DNA of 64,000 nt from Clostridiales bacterium (GTDB taxonomy: Bacteria > Bacillota > Clostridia > Christensenellales > Pumilibacteraceae). Below are positions 1-6,929 of this stretch, in pieces (the first letter of the stretch is position 1; every line of letters begins with the position of its first letter). The stretch spans positions 62,001 to 126,000 of the forward strand of contig SVHU01000002.1 in the NCBI GenBank assembly GCA_015055625.1. The letters are read 5' to 3'. Under the pieces are notes generated by a model. The model was not told where the DNA came from, made no database searches, and saw nothing but the letters and a program-made list of their open reading frames with translations. The position numbers and the translations under genes are program-made.

Positions 1-1343
1 GAAGCAAACACTTGCGCAGTTGAATTGTTTGCTATTGCTTTTGCAATGCAACCACTACCCGTCATAAGATCCAAAACTTTATCTCCACTCTTTATGTTCT
101 TAAGTGCGTGTTCTACAACAACTTCGGTATCAAGACGAGGAATAAGCACGTTTTCGTTCACTTTGATTTTAAGCCCATAAAACTCGCTTTCGCCCAAGAT
201 ATAATCAAGTGGCGTTCCATCTATACGCTTATTAACAATTTCCATAACCGCCTTGTACTCTTCCTTATTTAAGGGCTCACGCAAGGCAAGCTCGGCTCTT
301 TTAATCTTCAGCACATGGCAAAGTATCCAATCAGCTTCCGCTTCGTCCGCATCCGTTTCGCTAAGCTTTTGAGTAATGAACTTTCTGAGCGCGCCCACTT
401 CATACTGACCAAAGACAATTAGAGGTTTATCGGGGTTTGCATCATACGTTCTTACAGTATTAAACGCAAGAATTGCAACCTCTGCCATATCGCTCTCGGG
501 CGGATAAGTTGTAAGACGCTGAAGAGCAAGACCGGGGGCGCGGAATATATCCACAAACCAGTTGTCGGGAAGTTTTGCTAAGCCTTGTAAAAGCTCGAAC
601 GAAAATCCTGCGATTATCGGCAAAAGTCCCAAACGTACTGCAATTCTAAGCCACTTATCTTCCATTACCCAGCCAATTCCGCAAAGCGAGAATATAAGTG
701 TGGAAAGAGCGATGATAAGAATACTCATAACCATTACAAAGAACAAGAAAGTCGTTCCGCAACGATTATGGCGAGTACTGCACTTTTGAACGTTATCAAC
801 AGTAAGATCCATACCCTTTTCAAAACAGTTTATCGTTCTGTGTTCTGCTCCGTGATACATAAACGTTCGCCTGATGTCTTTCATTCTTGACACGAGCAAT
901 AGATATACTATAAATATAAGAATCCTAATACCGCCCTCAATAAGAGATACGAGATACGCATCTATATCAACTTTGAAAAGCGCTTCAATTCCGTTTACTG
1001 CAAGCGATGGCAATACGAAAAATAACGCGATTGCAAACAGCACGCCAATAACGCCGGATATTCCCATTGCAACAGAACCGGGCGTGTCTTCTTCGGGGAA
1101 AGCTACCTCTGCGCTCTCATACACGGTCTTTGTTCCGCTTATAAGAGAACGAACAAAGGATATGCAACCTCTGACGATAGGCACCTTTGCCCAAAATCCT
1201 ATACTTTTAAGCTTTTTAACTTTAACTTCCACATATCCGTCAGGATTTCTTACCGCCATTGCTTGCGTAGTTCTGCTTTGCATCATTACGCCTTCGATAA
1301 GAGCCTGTCCGCCTATGGCAACACATTTTTGTTTTTCTTTCAT
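1..1343 (-). CDS. prmC: DUF1385 membrane protein fused to PrmC-type release-factor glutamine methyltransferase (partial, runs off left edge)
   Basis: A single open frame of 447 residues reads from ATG 1343 (AAGGA site just upstream) to the window edge with no stop. Residues about 1-290 are a DUF1385 (YqhQ-like) protein: N-terminal GGQALIEGVMMQ, several hydrophobic segments and the YHGAEHRTINCFE motif. From about residue 305 the frame continues into the helical N-domain of PrmC and then the methyltransferase fold, with LDYILGESEFYG, VLIPRLDTEVVVE and the SAM-binding DLMTGSGCIAKAIA. PrmC methylates the GGQ glutamine of release factors; the DUF1385 part has no established biochemical role. The NPPY catalytic motif lies beyond the edge. 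In many Firmicutes the two genes are neighbours; here I see them as one reading frame. Domain assignment is confident; that the product stays one polypeptide is inferred. Confidence 0.9.
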   Translation of the reverse strand, partial: MKEKQKCVAIGGQALIEGVMMQSRTTQAMAVRNPDGYVEVKVKKLKSIGFWAKVPIVRGCISFVRSLISGTKTVYESAEVAFPEEDTPGSVAMGISGVIGVLFAIALFFVLPSLAVNGIEALFKVDIDAYLVSLIEGGIRILIFIVYLLLVSRMKDIRRTFMYHGAEHRTINCFEKGMDLTVDNVQKCSTRHNRCGTTFLFFVMVMSILIIALSTLIFSLCGIGWVMEDKWLRIAVRLGLLPIIAGFSFELLQGLAKLPDNWFVDIFRAPGLALQRLTTYPPESDMAEVAILAFNTVRTYDANPDKPLIVFGQYEVGALRKFITQKLSETDADEAEADWILCHVLKIKRAELALREPLNKEEYKAVMEIVNKRIDGTPLDYILGESEFYGLKIKVNENVLIPRLDTEVVVEHALKNIKSGDKVLDLMTGSGCIAKAIANNSTAQVFA

Positions 1344-1380
1344 TTTGTTTTCCTTGTTTTTTTATAAGATAATCAATCCT

Positions 1381-1612
1381 GTGGGCAGACCCACTGTCAA
1401 TATGAGGGCGGTGGGCAGACCCACTGTCAACATGAAGAGCTGACGATAAATATTTACCAATGTTTACTCAAAGCACAACATTTCGGATCCAACGGTGCGG
1501 AGGCGCACTGCCGATATGAGGGGGCGATTCGTGAATCGGTGCGTAGGCGCACTCCCAAGCAGACCCACTGTCAATATAAGGGCGATTCGTGAATCGGTGC
1601 GTACAGCAAGTT
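1381..1612. repeat. Mosaic array of short hairpin cassettes (repeat island 1)
   Basis: Several short inverted repeats are strung together. Cassette A, GTGGGCAGACCCAC, occurs at 1381-1394 and 1411-1424. A variant with arms GTGCG/CGCAC occurs at 1495-1508 and 1539-1552. Cassette B, CGATTCGTGAATCG, occurs at 1525-1538 and again near 1582-1595. The linkers (TGTCAATATGAGG-like) are also repeated. The same cassettes recur near 32.4-32.7 kb. The arm changes G-C to C-G on both sides, so the hairpin is kept although the sequence drifts. No coding frame here has a credible start and product. The 638 bases between the DUF1385-PrmC gene and rpmE hold only these repeats, the next two elements and the rpmE terminator. 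Confidence 0.85.
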
Positions 1613-1640
1613 AAGAAACCAACTATACTCAATTATTTAC

Positions 1641-1682
1641 TTTACTCAAAGCACAACATATTGGATCCAACGTCCACGTTGG
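1641..1682. repeat. Interspersed repeat with terminal hairpin
   Basis: The block beginning ACTCAAAGCACAACATATTGG ends in a perfect hairpin, CCAACGT-CC-ACGTTGG (1667-1682). A related block without the hairpin lies at 1461-1493, and another at 32767-32802 ends in GCAACGT-C-ACGTTGC, where the basal pair is swapped from C-G to G-C. It sits between the hairpin cassettes and the duplicated structured element, so it belongs to the same repeat island. Confidence 0.75.
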
Positions 1683-1782
1683 TGCGAGCAAGACAAAGAT
1701 TTACACGTTCTTGCGCAGGGCGTGTGCTAGGCGCACACAACCAAGTAAGGTTGTGGAAATATGCTGTATTGCGAAGTAAATA
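1683..1782. repeat. Structured 100-bp element, copy 1 (candidate RNA)
   Basis: This block is identical over 100 bases to 1799-1898 (period 116). Its core at 1703-1756 can fold into a long hairpin: CAC/GTG, a GTT/GTT internal loop, CTTGC/GTAAG, an asymmetric internal loop GCAGGGC/AACCAA, then GTGTGC/GCACAC closed by TAGGC. A diverged copy near 52.3 kb has the same loops but different, still complementary, helices. The strand of any RNA is unknown; the fold is symmetric enough to work on either. No protein frame is convincing. It does not match any repeat or ribozyme consensus I could recall. Confidence 0.8.
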
Positions 1783-1798
1783 GCTATGACGGCTTAGT

Positions 1799-1898
1799 TG
1801 CGAGCAAGACAAAGATTTACACGTTCTTGCGCAGGGCGTGTGCTAGGCGCACACAACCAAGTAAGGTTGTGGAAATATGCTGTATTGCGAAGTAAATA
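1799..1898. repeat. Structured 100-bp element, copy 2 (tandem duplicate)
   Basis: An exact 100-base copy of 1683-1782, separated from it by a 16-base spacer. The foldable core is at 1819-1872. Perfect identity implies a recent duplication or gene conversion, because the rest of the island is diverged. Confidence 0.85.
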
Positions 1899-1923
1899 AG
1901 GCGTCATAATGGCGTTATAATAA

Positions 1924-1963
1924 AGAAAACCATACCCGATAACGCATTATGGGCATGGCTTTT
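1924..1963 (-). terminator. Intrinsic terminator of rpmE
   Basis: On the minus strand AGCCATGCCC (from 1960) pairs with GGGTATGGT (1937-1929) and is followed by a T-rich tract. It lies 20-60 bases past the rpmE stop codon. Confidence 0.8.
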
Positions 1964-1981
1964 CCTGTTTTACGGTTGAAA

Positions 1982-2185
1982 TTATCTTGCGCGACGACGA
2001 TTAAACTTGTCGATACGTCCACCGGTTTCTACCTGCTTCTGCTTACCGGTATAGAAAGGATGACACTTAGAGCAAACGTCTACCTTAAGAACGTCGCCCT
2101 TTTTAGTAGATCCTGTTACGAAAGTAGCGCCACATGCGCAAACTGCGGTAACCTCATGATAATCGGGATGTATATTCTGTTTCAT
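1982..2185 (-). CDS. rpmE: 50S ribosomal protein L31
   Basis: A 67-residue protein beginning [19 protein letters not shown], the standard start of bacterial L31. It keeps the zinc-ribbon cysteines: Cys16 and Cys18 in CACG, and Cys38 and Cys41 in [11 protein letters not shown], so it is the zinc-binding (C+) paralogue type. L31 bridges the ribosomal subunits. An AAGGAG site lies 8 bases before the ATG. It has its own promoter and terminator and lies just downstream of dnaA in the same direction. Length is normal for the family. Confidence 0.97.
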   Translation of the reverse strand: MKQNIHPDYHEVTAVCACGATFVTGSTKKGDVLKVDVCSKCHPFYTGKQKQVETGGRIDKFNRRRAR

Positions 2186-2218
2186 AGTACTTCTCCTTAA
2201 AACTTTTCTTGCTATGGT

Positions 2219-2247
2219 ATTATATAACTTTTAGCATTCTTTGTCAA
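2219..2247 (-). promoter_or_regulatory. Sigma-A promoter of rpmE
   Basis: On the minus strand TTGACA (2247-2242) is followed after 17 bases by TATAAT (2224-2219). Both hexamers are perfect consensus, and the site is about 35 bases upstream of the rpmE ATG. Confidence 0.85.
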
Positions 2248-2310
2248 GTAATTTAGTTTAACATTTAAATAAATAATACGTACAATTTATGTATTTTTAC
2301 CTAAAAGACT

Positions 2311-3660
2311 TTATTTTTTGTAAATCATATTCTTAATATCGGTAATTGCTTTATCAAAACGTTCATCTTTACCTAAAAGCGAAGCCACTTTGTTTTTTGC
2401 GTGCAATACCGTAGTATGATCTCTTCCTCCCATTATCTCTCCTATTGTAGTGAGGGGAAGAGGCAACATTTCGGATATTACGTAAATACAAATCTGTCTT
2501 GGCTCTACTATCTTTTTATCACGCTTTTTACCAAGCAAATCTTCCTTTTTAACGTCAAAATACTTGCACGTACAATCTATTACGTCCTCAGCTCCTACTG
2601 CCTCTTCGGTAGGCTCTGAATAATCCTTAAACGTTTCTTGAGCAAGTTCGACAGTTATGGGTTTGTTGTAAAGTTTGCCAAGCAATATAACTTTGTTAAG
2701 CATACTTTCCATCTCTCTAATATTAGTTGCAAGTCGCTGAGCCATGTACGTCAGAACGTCGTTAGCTATTACGACCTTTTGAGCAAGCGCTTTCTTTTGT
2801 AAGATAGCAATTCTTGTTTCCATATCGGGTTGCTGAATATCAGCTATAAGCCCCCACTCAAATCTACTGCGAAGCCTATCTTCTAGGTCAGGAATCTCGC
2901 TCGGCGCGCGATCGGAAGCGAATATAATCTGTTTTCCAGCTTGAGTCAGGTCATTAAAGGTATGGAAAAGCTCATTTTGCGTTTCGGGCTTTTTAGACAC
3001 AAACTGTATATCATCCATCATCAAAACGTCTAAATTGCGGTATTTTTCCCTAAACTGCTTACCAAAGTCCGAAGAATTTCCGCCCTTGCGAACGCTCATA
3101 ACGTATTCATTAACAAACTTTTCACTAGGTATGTACAAAACCTTAAGATTGGGCTTTTGCTTGCGGATTGCGTTCCCGATAGCTTGCATAATATGTGTTT
3201 TACCAAGACCAACTCCCCCATAGATAAACAATGGATTATAGTGCTGACCAGGCTCTTCAGCAACTGCGCGCGCAGCTGCGTACGCAAGCTGATTACACTT
3301 TCCTACAACAAAATTATCAAACGTATATTTTGGATTAATTACGTTTGCTTCTACCTTTGCAGGAAGATCTTCTATCTTTTCTTCCACAAATTCTTCGCGC
3401 TTTTCATACTCTCCATTTACAACGATTTCTACATCGGTAATAAGAGTATTGAGTGATTTAAGAACACTTACAATAAGAGTTTTAAACTCTCTATTTACCT
3501 TTAGTTTATTGCTTTCGCTTGGAGCGCAAAGTATTAGTTTTTCGCCCTCTATGTCCACGGCTTCCAATGTTTTGATCCAAACGTCATAGGTTATCGTAGA
3601 CGATATTTCACGCTCTAGTATTCCCAAAACGTCTAACCATATTTTTTTCACTTCGTTCAT
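2311..3660 (-). CDS. dnaA: Chromosomal replication initiator DnaA
   Basis: A 449-residue AAA+ ATPase that binds DnaA boxes and melts oriC. Domain I occupies about 1-75, a short charged linker 80-105, then the ATPase with Walker A GGVGLGKTH (148-156), Walker B VLMMDDIQF and sensor residues. The C-terminal DNA-binding domain IV carries GGRDHTTVLHAK, the DnaA signature. The start codon overlaps the rsmI stop by ATGA (3657-3660), implying translational coupling. Its place as last gene of tilS-trmN-rsmI-dnaA is unusual, because dnaA normally heads a dnaA-dnaN operon beside oriC; no dnaN is in the window. Confidence 0.97.
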   Translation of the reverse strand: MNEVKKIWLDVLGILEREISSTITYDVWIKTLEAVDIEGEKLILCAPSESNKLKVNREFKTLIVSVLKSLNTLITDVEIVVNGEYEKREEFVEEKIEDLPAKVEANVINPKYTFDNFVVGKCNQLAYAAARAVAEEPGQHYNPLFIYGGVGLGKTHIMQAIGNAIRKQKPNLKVLYIPSEKFVNEYVMSVRKGGNSSDFGKQFREKYRNLDVLMMDDIQFVSKKPETQNELFHTFNDLTQAGKQIIFASDRAPSEIPDLEDRLRSRFEWGLIADIQQPDMETRIAILQKKALAQKVVIANDVLTYMAQRLATNIREMESMLNKVILLGKLYNKPITVELAQETFKDYSEPTEEAVGAEDVIDCTCKYFDVKKEDLLGKKRDKKIVEPRQICIYVISEMLPLPLTTIGEIMGGRDHTTVLHAKNKVASLLGKDERFDKAITDIKNMIYKK

Positions 3661-4475
3661 TCTCTGTTCTCCTTCATCCTAATAGCCTCAGCGTAAATAA
3701 TCGATTTAGCTACGTTTCTATCAGAAGCAACTGCTTTGATTGCTTCCTTTTCCGTCTTACCTAAAGTTAGATAATGTTTGATATGTTCTTCTATCGTAAG
3801 CTCGCTAAGTGATTCGCTTTGAGGTCGAGCTCCCTCTACTACAATTACAAACTCGCCCTTACGCATAAAATCCATTTCTTCGCCAAGCGTTCCTACACAA
3901 ACTTGCTCGTACAGCTTGCTTATTTCTCTTACAACCGCAACCTTTCTCGCGCCCAAGTTTTCGTAGAGCGTGTTAAGGTCTTTGTCAATATCATGAGGCG
4001 GAGAGTAAAACACAAGCGTTGCTTGCAAATCCTTAAAAAGCGCTAAAGTCTTCTTTCTTTCACCCTCTTTTTCCGGCAAAAAGCCTACCATACAAAAGCG
4101 CGAGGTATCTAAAGAAGAGAGAACTACGGCGTTAATGCAAGCGCAAGGCCCGCTTATTACCGTATATTCCAAGCCCTGCTTTTGCGCTTCCTTTACAATC
4201 GTTGCGCCAGGATCTGAAATAAGGGGCATTCCTGCATCTGATATAAGGGCTACGTTTTTACCATCTTTGAGCATTTCGATAATGCTTTCACGTTTTTCGC
4301 GCTCGTTGAATTTTTGATAGGATATCAACGGTTTTTTAATATCGTAATAAGACAGGAGAATACGCGAATGTCTTGTATCTTCGCAAAGGATAACGTCCAC
4401 GCTTTTGAGGGTTTCAACCGCGCGGTATGTTATTTCCTGTATGTTGCCAATGGGCGTTGCTACGATGTATAACAT
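3657..4475 (-). CDS. rsmI: 16S rRNA (cytidine1402-2'-O)-methyltransferase
   Basis: A 272-residue tetrapyrrole-methylase-fold protein. It begins MLYIVATPIGNIQEITYRA, the typical RsmI start, and contains ILCEDTRHSRILL, the LISDAGMPLISDPG loop and the TLVFYSPPHDI segment. Together with RsmH it modifies C1402 in the ribosomal P site, using SAM. It is 19 bases downstream of the TrmN6-like gene and its stop overlaps the dnaA start. Length matches the family. Confidence 0.95.
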   Translation of the reverse strand: MLYIVATPIGNIQEITYRAVETLKSVDVILCEDTRHSRILLSYYDIKKPLISYQKFNEREKRESIIEMLKDGKNVALISDAGMPLISDPGATIVKEAQKQGLEYTVISGPCACINAVVLSSLDTSRFCMVGFLPEKEGERKKTLALFKDLQATLVFYSPPHDIDKDLNTLYENLGARKVAVVREISKLYEQVCVGTLGEEMDFMRKGEFVIVVEGARPQSESLSELTIEEHIKHYLTLGKTEKEAIKAVASDRNVAKSIIYAEAIRMKENRE

Positions 4476-4493
4476 TGTTTTCTCCTTGATTTT

Positions 4494-5183
4494 TTAGCAG
4501 TACGCAACTATTTTACGTTGCTTTTTTACCTCTATCCCCTCTGCTCCGTCCTTAATACACTTGAGCAAAAAGATGTGTGGAGGCTTGTTGTCGTCGGGCG
4601 TAAGAACCTGTAAAACCTTAGGTTCCAGACGGTGTTTTTTGCAACCTGCAATAACCTCCGCCATACGCTCGCATTGATGTACAATATAGAACTTTCCGCC
4701 TTTAGAAAGCAGGTATGACGCAGTTGCGATAACCTCGTCAAGCGTTACTTTTATCTCGTGACGGGATATTGCCACCGTATCGGTAAGGCTAACCTCTCCG
4801 CTATCCGCTTTTCTGTATGGAGGGTTTGAAACTACTATCGTCTGGCTTCCGCAAGCAAGGTGTTTTCCTATCTCCTGCATAGGAATATTTAGCACTTTTA
4901 TCTTGTCTTCAAGTCCGTTTAATTCAACGCTACGAACAGACATTTCGGCAACGTCTTTTTGAATTTCCACCGCGGTAACGTTAATATTTTTCTTACCTGC
5001 TAGCAATATAGAGATTATTCCGCTGCCACTTCCAAGATCCACCGCCTTATCCCTATATCCTCCGCTTACAAAATTTGCAAGCTCAACAGCGTCGCTTCCG
5101 AACCTGAAAAAGTCGGAGTTTTGTATGATTTTCAGCTGATTGTACTGCAAATCGTCAATACGTTCATTAGTTTTCAGTTGCAT
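4494..5183 (-). CDS. TrmN6-like tRNA1(Val) adenine N6-methyltransferase
   Basis: A 229-residue class I SAM methyltransferase. The N-terminus MQLKTNERIDDLQYNQLKIIQN is typical of the YfiC/YabB group, the SAM loop is AVDLGSGSGIISILLA (about 47-62), and the catalytic NPPYRKADSG motif fits an N6-adenine enzyme. In Firmicutes this family lies beside rsmI, as here. By family the target is tRNA1(Val) A37; that substrate is inferred. The gap to tilS is 28 bases, so it is co-transcribed. Confidence 0.85.
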   Translation of the reverse strand: MQLKTNERIDDLQYNQLKIIQNSDFFRFGSDAVELANFVSGGYRDKAVDLGSGSGIISILLAGKKNINVTAVEIQKDVAEMSVRSVELNGLEDKIKVLNIPMQEIGKHLACGSQTIVVSNPPYRKADSGEVSLTDTVAISRHEIKVTLDEVIATASYLLSKGGKFYIVHQCERMAEVIAGCKKHRLEPKVLQVLTPDDNKPPHIFLLKCIKDGAEGIEVKKQRKIVAYC

Positions 5184-5211
5184 AACTCCTTCCTCTTTCT
5201 TTTTGTTACTA

Positions 5212-6504
5212 TTATTTTTCGTATATAAATTCGTACTTTTCGATAGTGTTTTCGTCCACTTTTATCTTGTCGGACAGCTCAATATTTGCAACAAGCAAAA
5301 CTTCGTTTTCACAAGCCAATATGGGAATAAAATCACGCTTTCTGAGCGGAATTTTTTTATCGATGAAATAATCCTTTAGTTTTTTAGTTTTGCCGTTATA
5401 CGGCTTAAAAACGTCGCCGTCCTGTCTGAACCTGATTACCGCATTTTCGGGAATTTTATCAGCATCGAAAATAAGCTTACCCTTTTGCGGTTTTTCGTCC
5501 GTTTGAAGCACGGTTACCATGCCTTCGTAAAATGGCGTAAACCCAAGTCCGTACTCTTCCACACATTCGGGCTTTTCTACCTCTTTGTATATCGCAACGT
5601 AGTCATACTCTTTGCTTGCGATATACGAATGAGGCAAACATATTTTACAACCGTTTTCCATATTTGCAAGAGCACAAACTTCACTTATATGTTTGCTTTC
5701 CATATCATAGCTAAAGCCTGCAAGCGCAAACGCTTTCATTACGTATCTTGACGCTATTGCGTTATTATCAAAGCATTTGATTGGAACTAAAAAAGCGTCT
5801 TCGTCGCAAATTATTTCGTCCGTATTAACAAACTTGTTTACAAACTCTTCATTTTCTTTAGCAATATCGGAAAGTCTAAGTAACGCATCGCTATCATAGC
5901 GTTCGTCAATCATCGGAATAAGCACGTTTCGCAGGTAATTGCGATTGTAAACAGTTTGAGCGTTTGTTGCGTCGGTAACATAATCAATACCGTTTTCCTT
6001 AACGTACTTTTCAATCTCAGCTCTGCTTGTATACAAGAGCGGACGCACAATATGCCCGTCACATTCCGTCATTCCTACAAGACCGCTAATAGAGCAACCG
6101 CGTAAAACGTGCATTAGTATACTTTCTTTTCTATCGTCTTTGTGGTGTCCGAGCAAAACGTAAGTGTTATTTTCCTTTGCAAACTGCTCGTAAATAGCGT
6201 GTCTGAAAATCCTAGCTTCGCTCTCTTCGCTACGTTTGCTTTGACTGCAAAGCGCAGGAATATCAGCGCTGAACAAACAAAACTTTACTCCCAGCTTTTC
6301 ACAAGCATTTTTAACAAACTCAGCATCGTCTAGCGACGCTTGTCCTCGAATCCCATGCTCTACGTGAAGAACGGTAATTTTGTCCGCGCCCAAAGTTTTT
6401 ACGGCAATGTTAAGCAAAGTCATAGAGTCAGCTCCTCCGCTTACTCCAATTCCCACTATGCTCTTGTTTTGTGCATATTTAAGAATGATTTCGCTTGCCG
6501 TCAT
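5212..6504 (-). CDS. tilS: tRNA(Ile)-lysidine synthetase
   Basis: A 430-residue N-type ATP pyrophosphatase that converts C34 of the AUA-decoding tRNA(Ile) to lysidine. The PP-loop is GVSGGADSMTLL (about 20-31), followed by HVEHGIRG and LLGHHKDDRKES. The C-terminal region carries the FRQDGDVFKPYNGKTKKLKDYFIDKKIP motif block typical of the TilS C-domain. It is first in the operon that ends with dnaA. A promoter, a dyad and a terminator-like hairpin lie upstream, so expression of the whole operon may be attenuated. Confidence 0.95.
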   Translation of the reverse strand: MTASEIILKYAQNKSIVGIGVSGGADSMTLLNIAVKTLGADKITVLHVEHGIRGQASLDDAEFVKNACEKLGVKFCLFSADIPALCSQSKRSEESEARIFRHAIYEQFAKENNTYVLLGHHKDDRKESILMHVLRGCSISGLVGMTECDGHIVRPLLYTSRAEIEKYVKENGIDYVTDATNAQTVYNRNYLRNVLIPMIDERYDSDALLRLSDIAKENEEFVNKFVNTDEIICDEDAFLVPIKCFDNNAIASRYVMKAFALAGFSYDMESKHISEVCALANMENGCKICLPHSYIASKEYDYVAIYKEVEKPECVEEYGLGFTPFYEGMVTVLQTDEKPQKGKLIFDADKIPENAVIRFRQDGDVFKPYNGKTKKLKDYFIDKKIPLRKRDFIPILACENEVLLVANIELSDKIKVDENTIEKYEFIYEK

Positions 6505-6536
6505 TTTTCTCCTCTCACTATCTAATCTTACTGCAT

Positions 6537-6580
6537 CCTCTTAAAAGAGGGCAAAAAAAACACGGCAAAACCTTGCCGGT
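6537..6580 (-). terminator. Attenuator-like intrinsic terminator in the tilS leader
   Basis: On the minus strand CGGCAA-GGTT-TTGCCG (6578-6563) is followed by TG and eight T residues, a classic intrinsic terminator. It lies between the promoter at 6616-6644 and the tilS ATG at 6504, so transcription must read through it. A second perfect palindrome, CCTCTTAAAAGAGG (6537-6550), overlaps the end of the U-tract and could form a competing hairpin. The regulating signal is unknown. Confidence 0.75.
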
Positions 6581-6615
6581 AATTTTAGCTAGTAATACTT
6601 TATTAAGGTATATTT

Positions 6616-6644
6616 ATTATACAAAATAAAAACTTTTAAGTCAA
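6616..6644 (-). promoter_or_regulatory. Sigma-A promoter of the tilS-dnaA operon
   Basis: TTGACT (6644-6639), a 17-base spacer and a perfect TATAAT (6621-6616) on the minus strand. The predicted RNA start is near 6609, giving a leader of about 105 bases before tilS. Confidence 0.85.
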
Positions 6645-6663
6645 GTTTTTTACCACTCCGTTA

Positions 6664-6695
6664 TATTGTGGTTGCATCTTTAGTTATCCACAATA
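6664..6695. promoter_or_regulatory. Dyad containing a consensus DnaA box
   Basis: TATTGTGG (6664-6671) and CCACAATA (6688-6695) form a perfect 8-base inverted repeat with 16 bases between. The right half includes TTATCCACA (6684-6692), the exact DnaA-box consensus. It lies 20-50 bases upstream of the -35 hexamer of the operon that contains dnaA, a suitable place for autoregulation. A single box does not make this an origin. Confidence 0.6.
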
Positions 6696-6865
6696 CATAG
6701 TCTTTTGCTTTTTGTTTGTTTTTGCGATTACTTTGTTATTTTCGCTATTTTTTTTCAGATACTTTTGCAAGATAAAACATCATTTTGTCGCATTTAGAGC
6801 AATACGTTAACGTTTTTTTGATACATTATTAAATTTTTTACTATGCACGTTTTGACAAAAAAATA

Positions 6866-6900
6866 AGCGTTACGACAAACTTTTTCACTTGCGTAACGCC
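6866..6900 (-). terminator. Intrinsic terminator after rpoC
   Basis: GGCGTTACG (6900-6892) pairs with CGTAACGCT (6874-6866) on the minus strand and is followed by TTATTTTTTTG. It ends the rpoBC transcript 30 bases past the rpoC stop. Confidence 0.9.
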
Positions 6901-6929
6901 TAATTTTTTTATGGAATTTTTTCTAAAAT

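Noticed and set aside
874-1443. A 189-codon plus-strand open frame over the DUF1385 gene
   Set aside because: It is antisense to a frame with clear DUF1385 motifs, reads into the hairpin repeats, and has no ribosome site.
1381-1612. Possible CRISPR array in repeat islands
   Set aside because: Repeats are short self-complementary cassettes separated by repeated, not unique, linkers; no cas genes are present.
1589-1783. A 64-codon frame inside the repeat island
   Set aside because: It is composed of repeat sequence, has no ribosome site, and is not preserved in the diverged copy at 52.3 kb, where structure and not frame is conserved.
1683-1898. Twister, hammerhead or group II domain V identity for the structured element
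   Set aside because: I could not find the conserved cores (CUGAUGA/GAAA, the twister loops, or a domain V AGC-type stem). Left as unknown.
6540-6860. Replication origin in the AT-rich gap upstream of tilS
   Set aside because: Only one exact DnaA box was seen; no cluster of boxes and no dnaN next to it.
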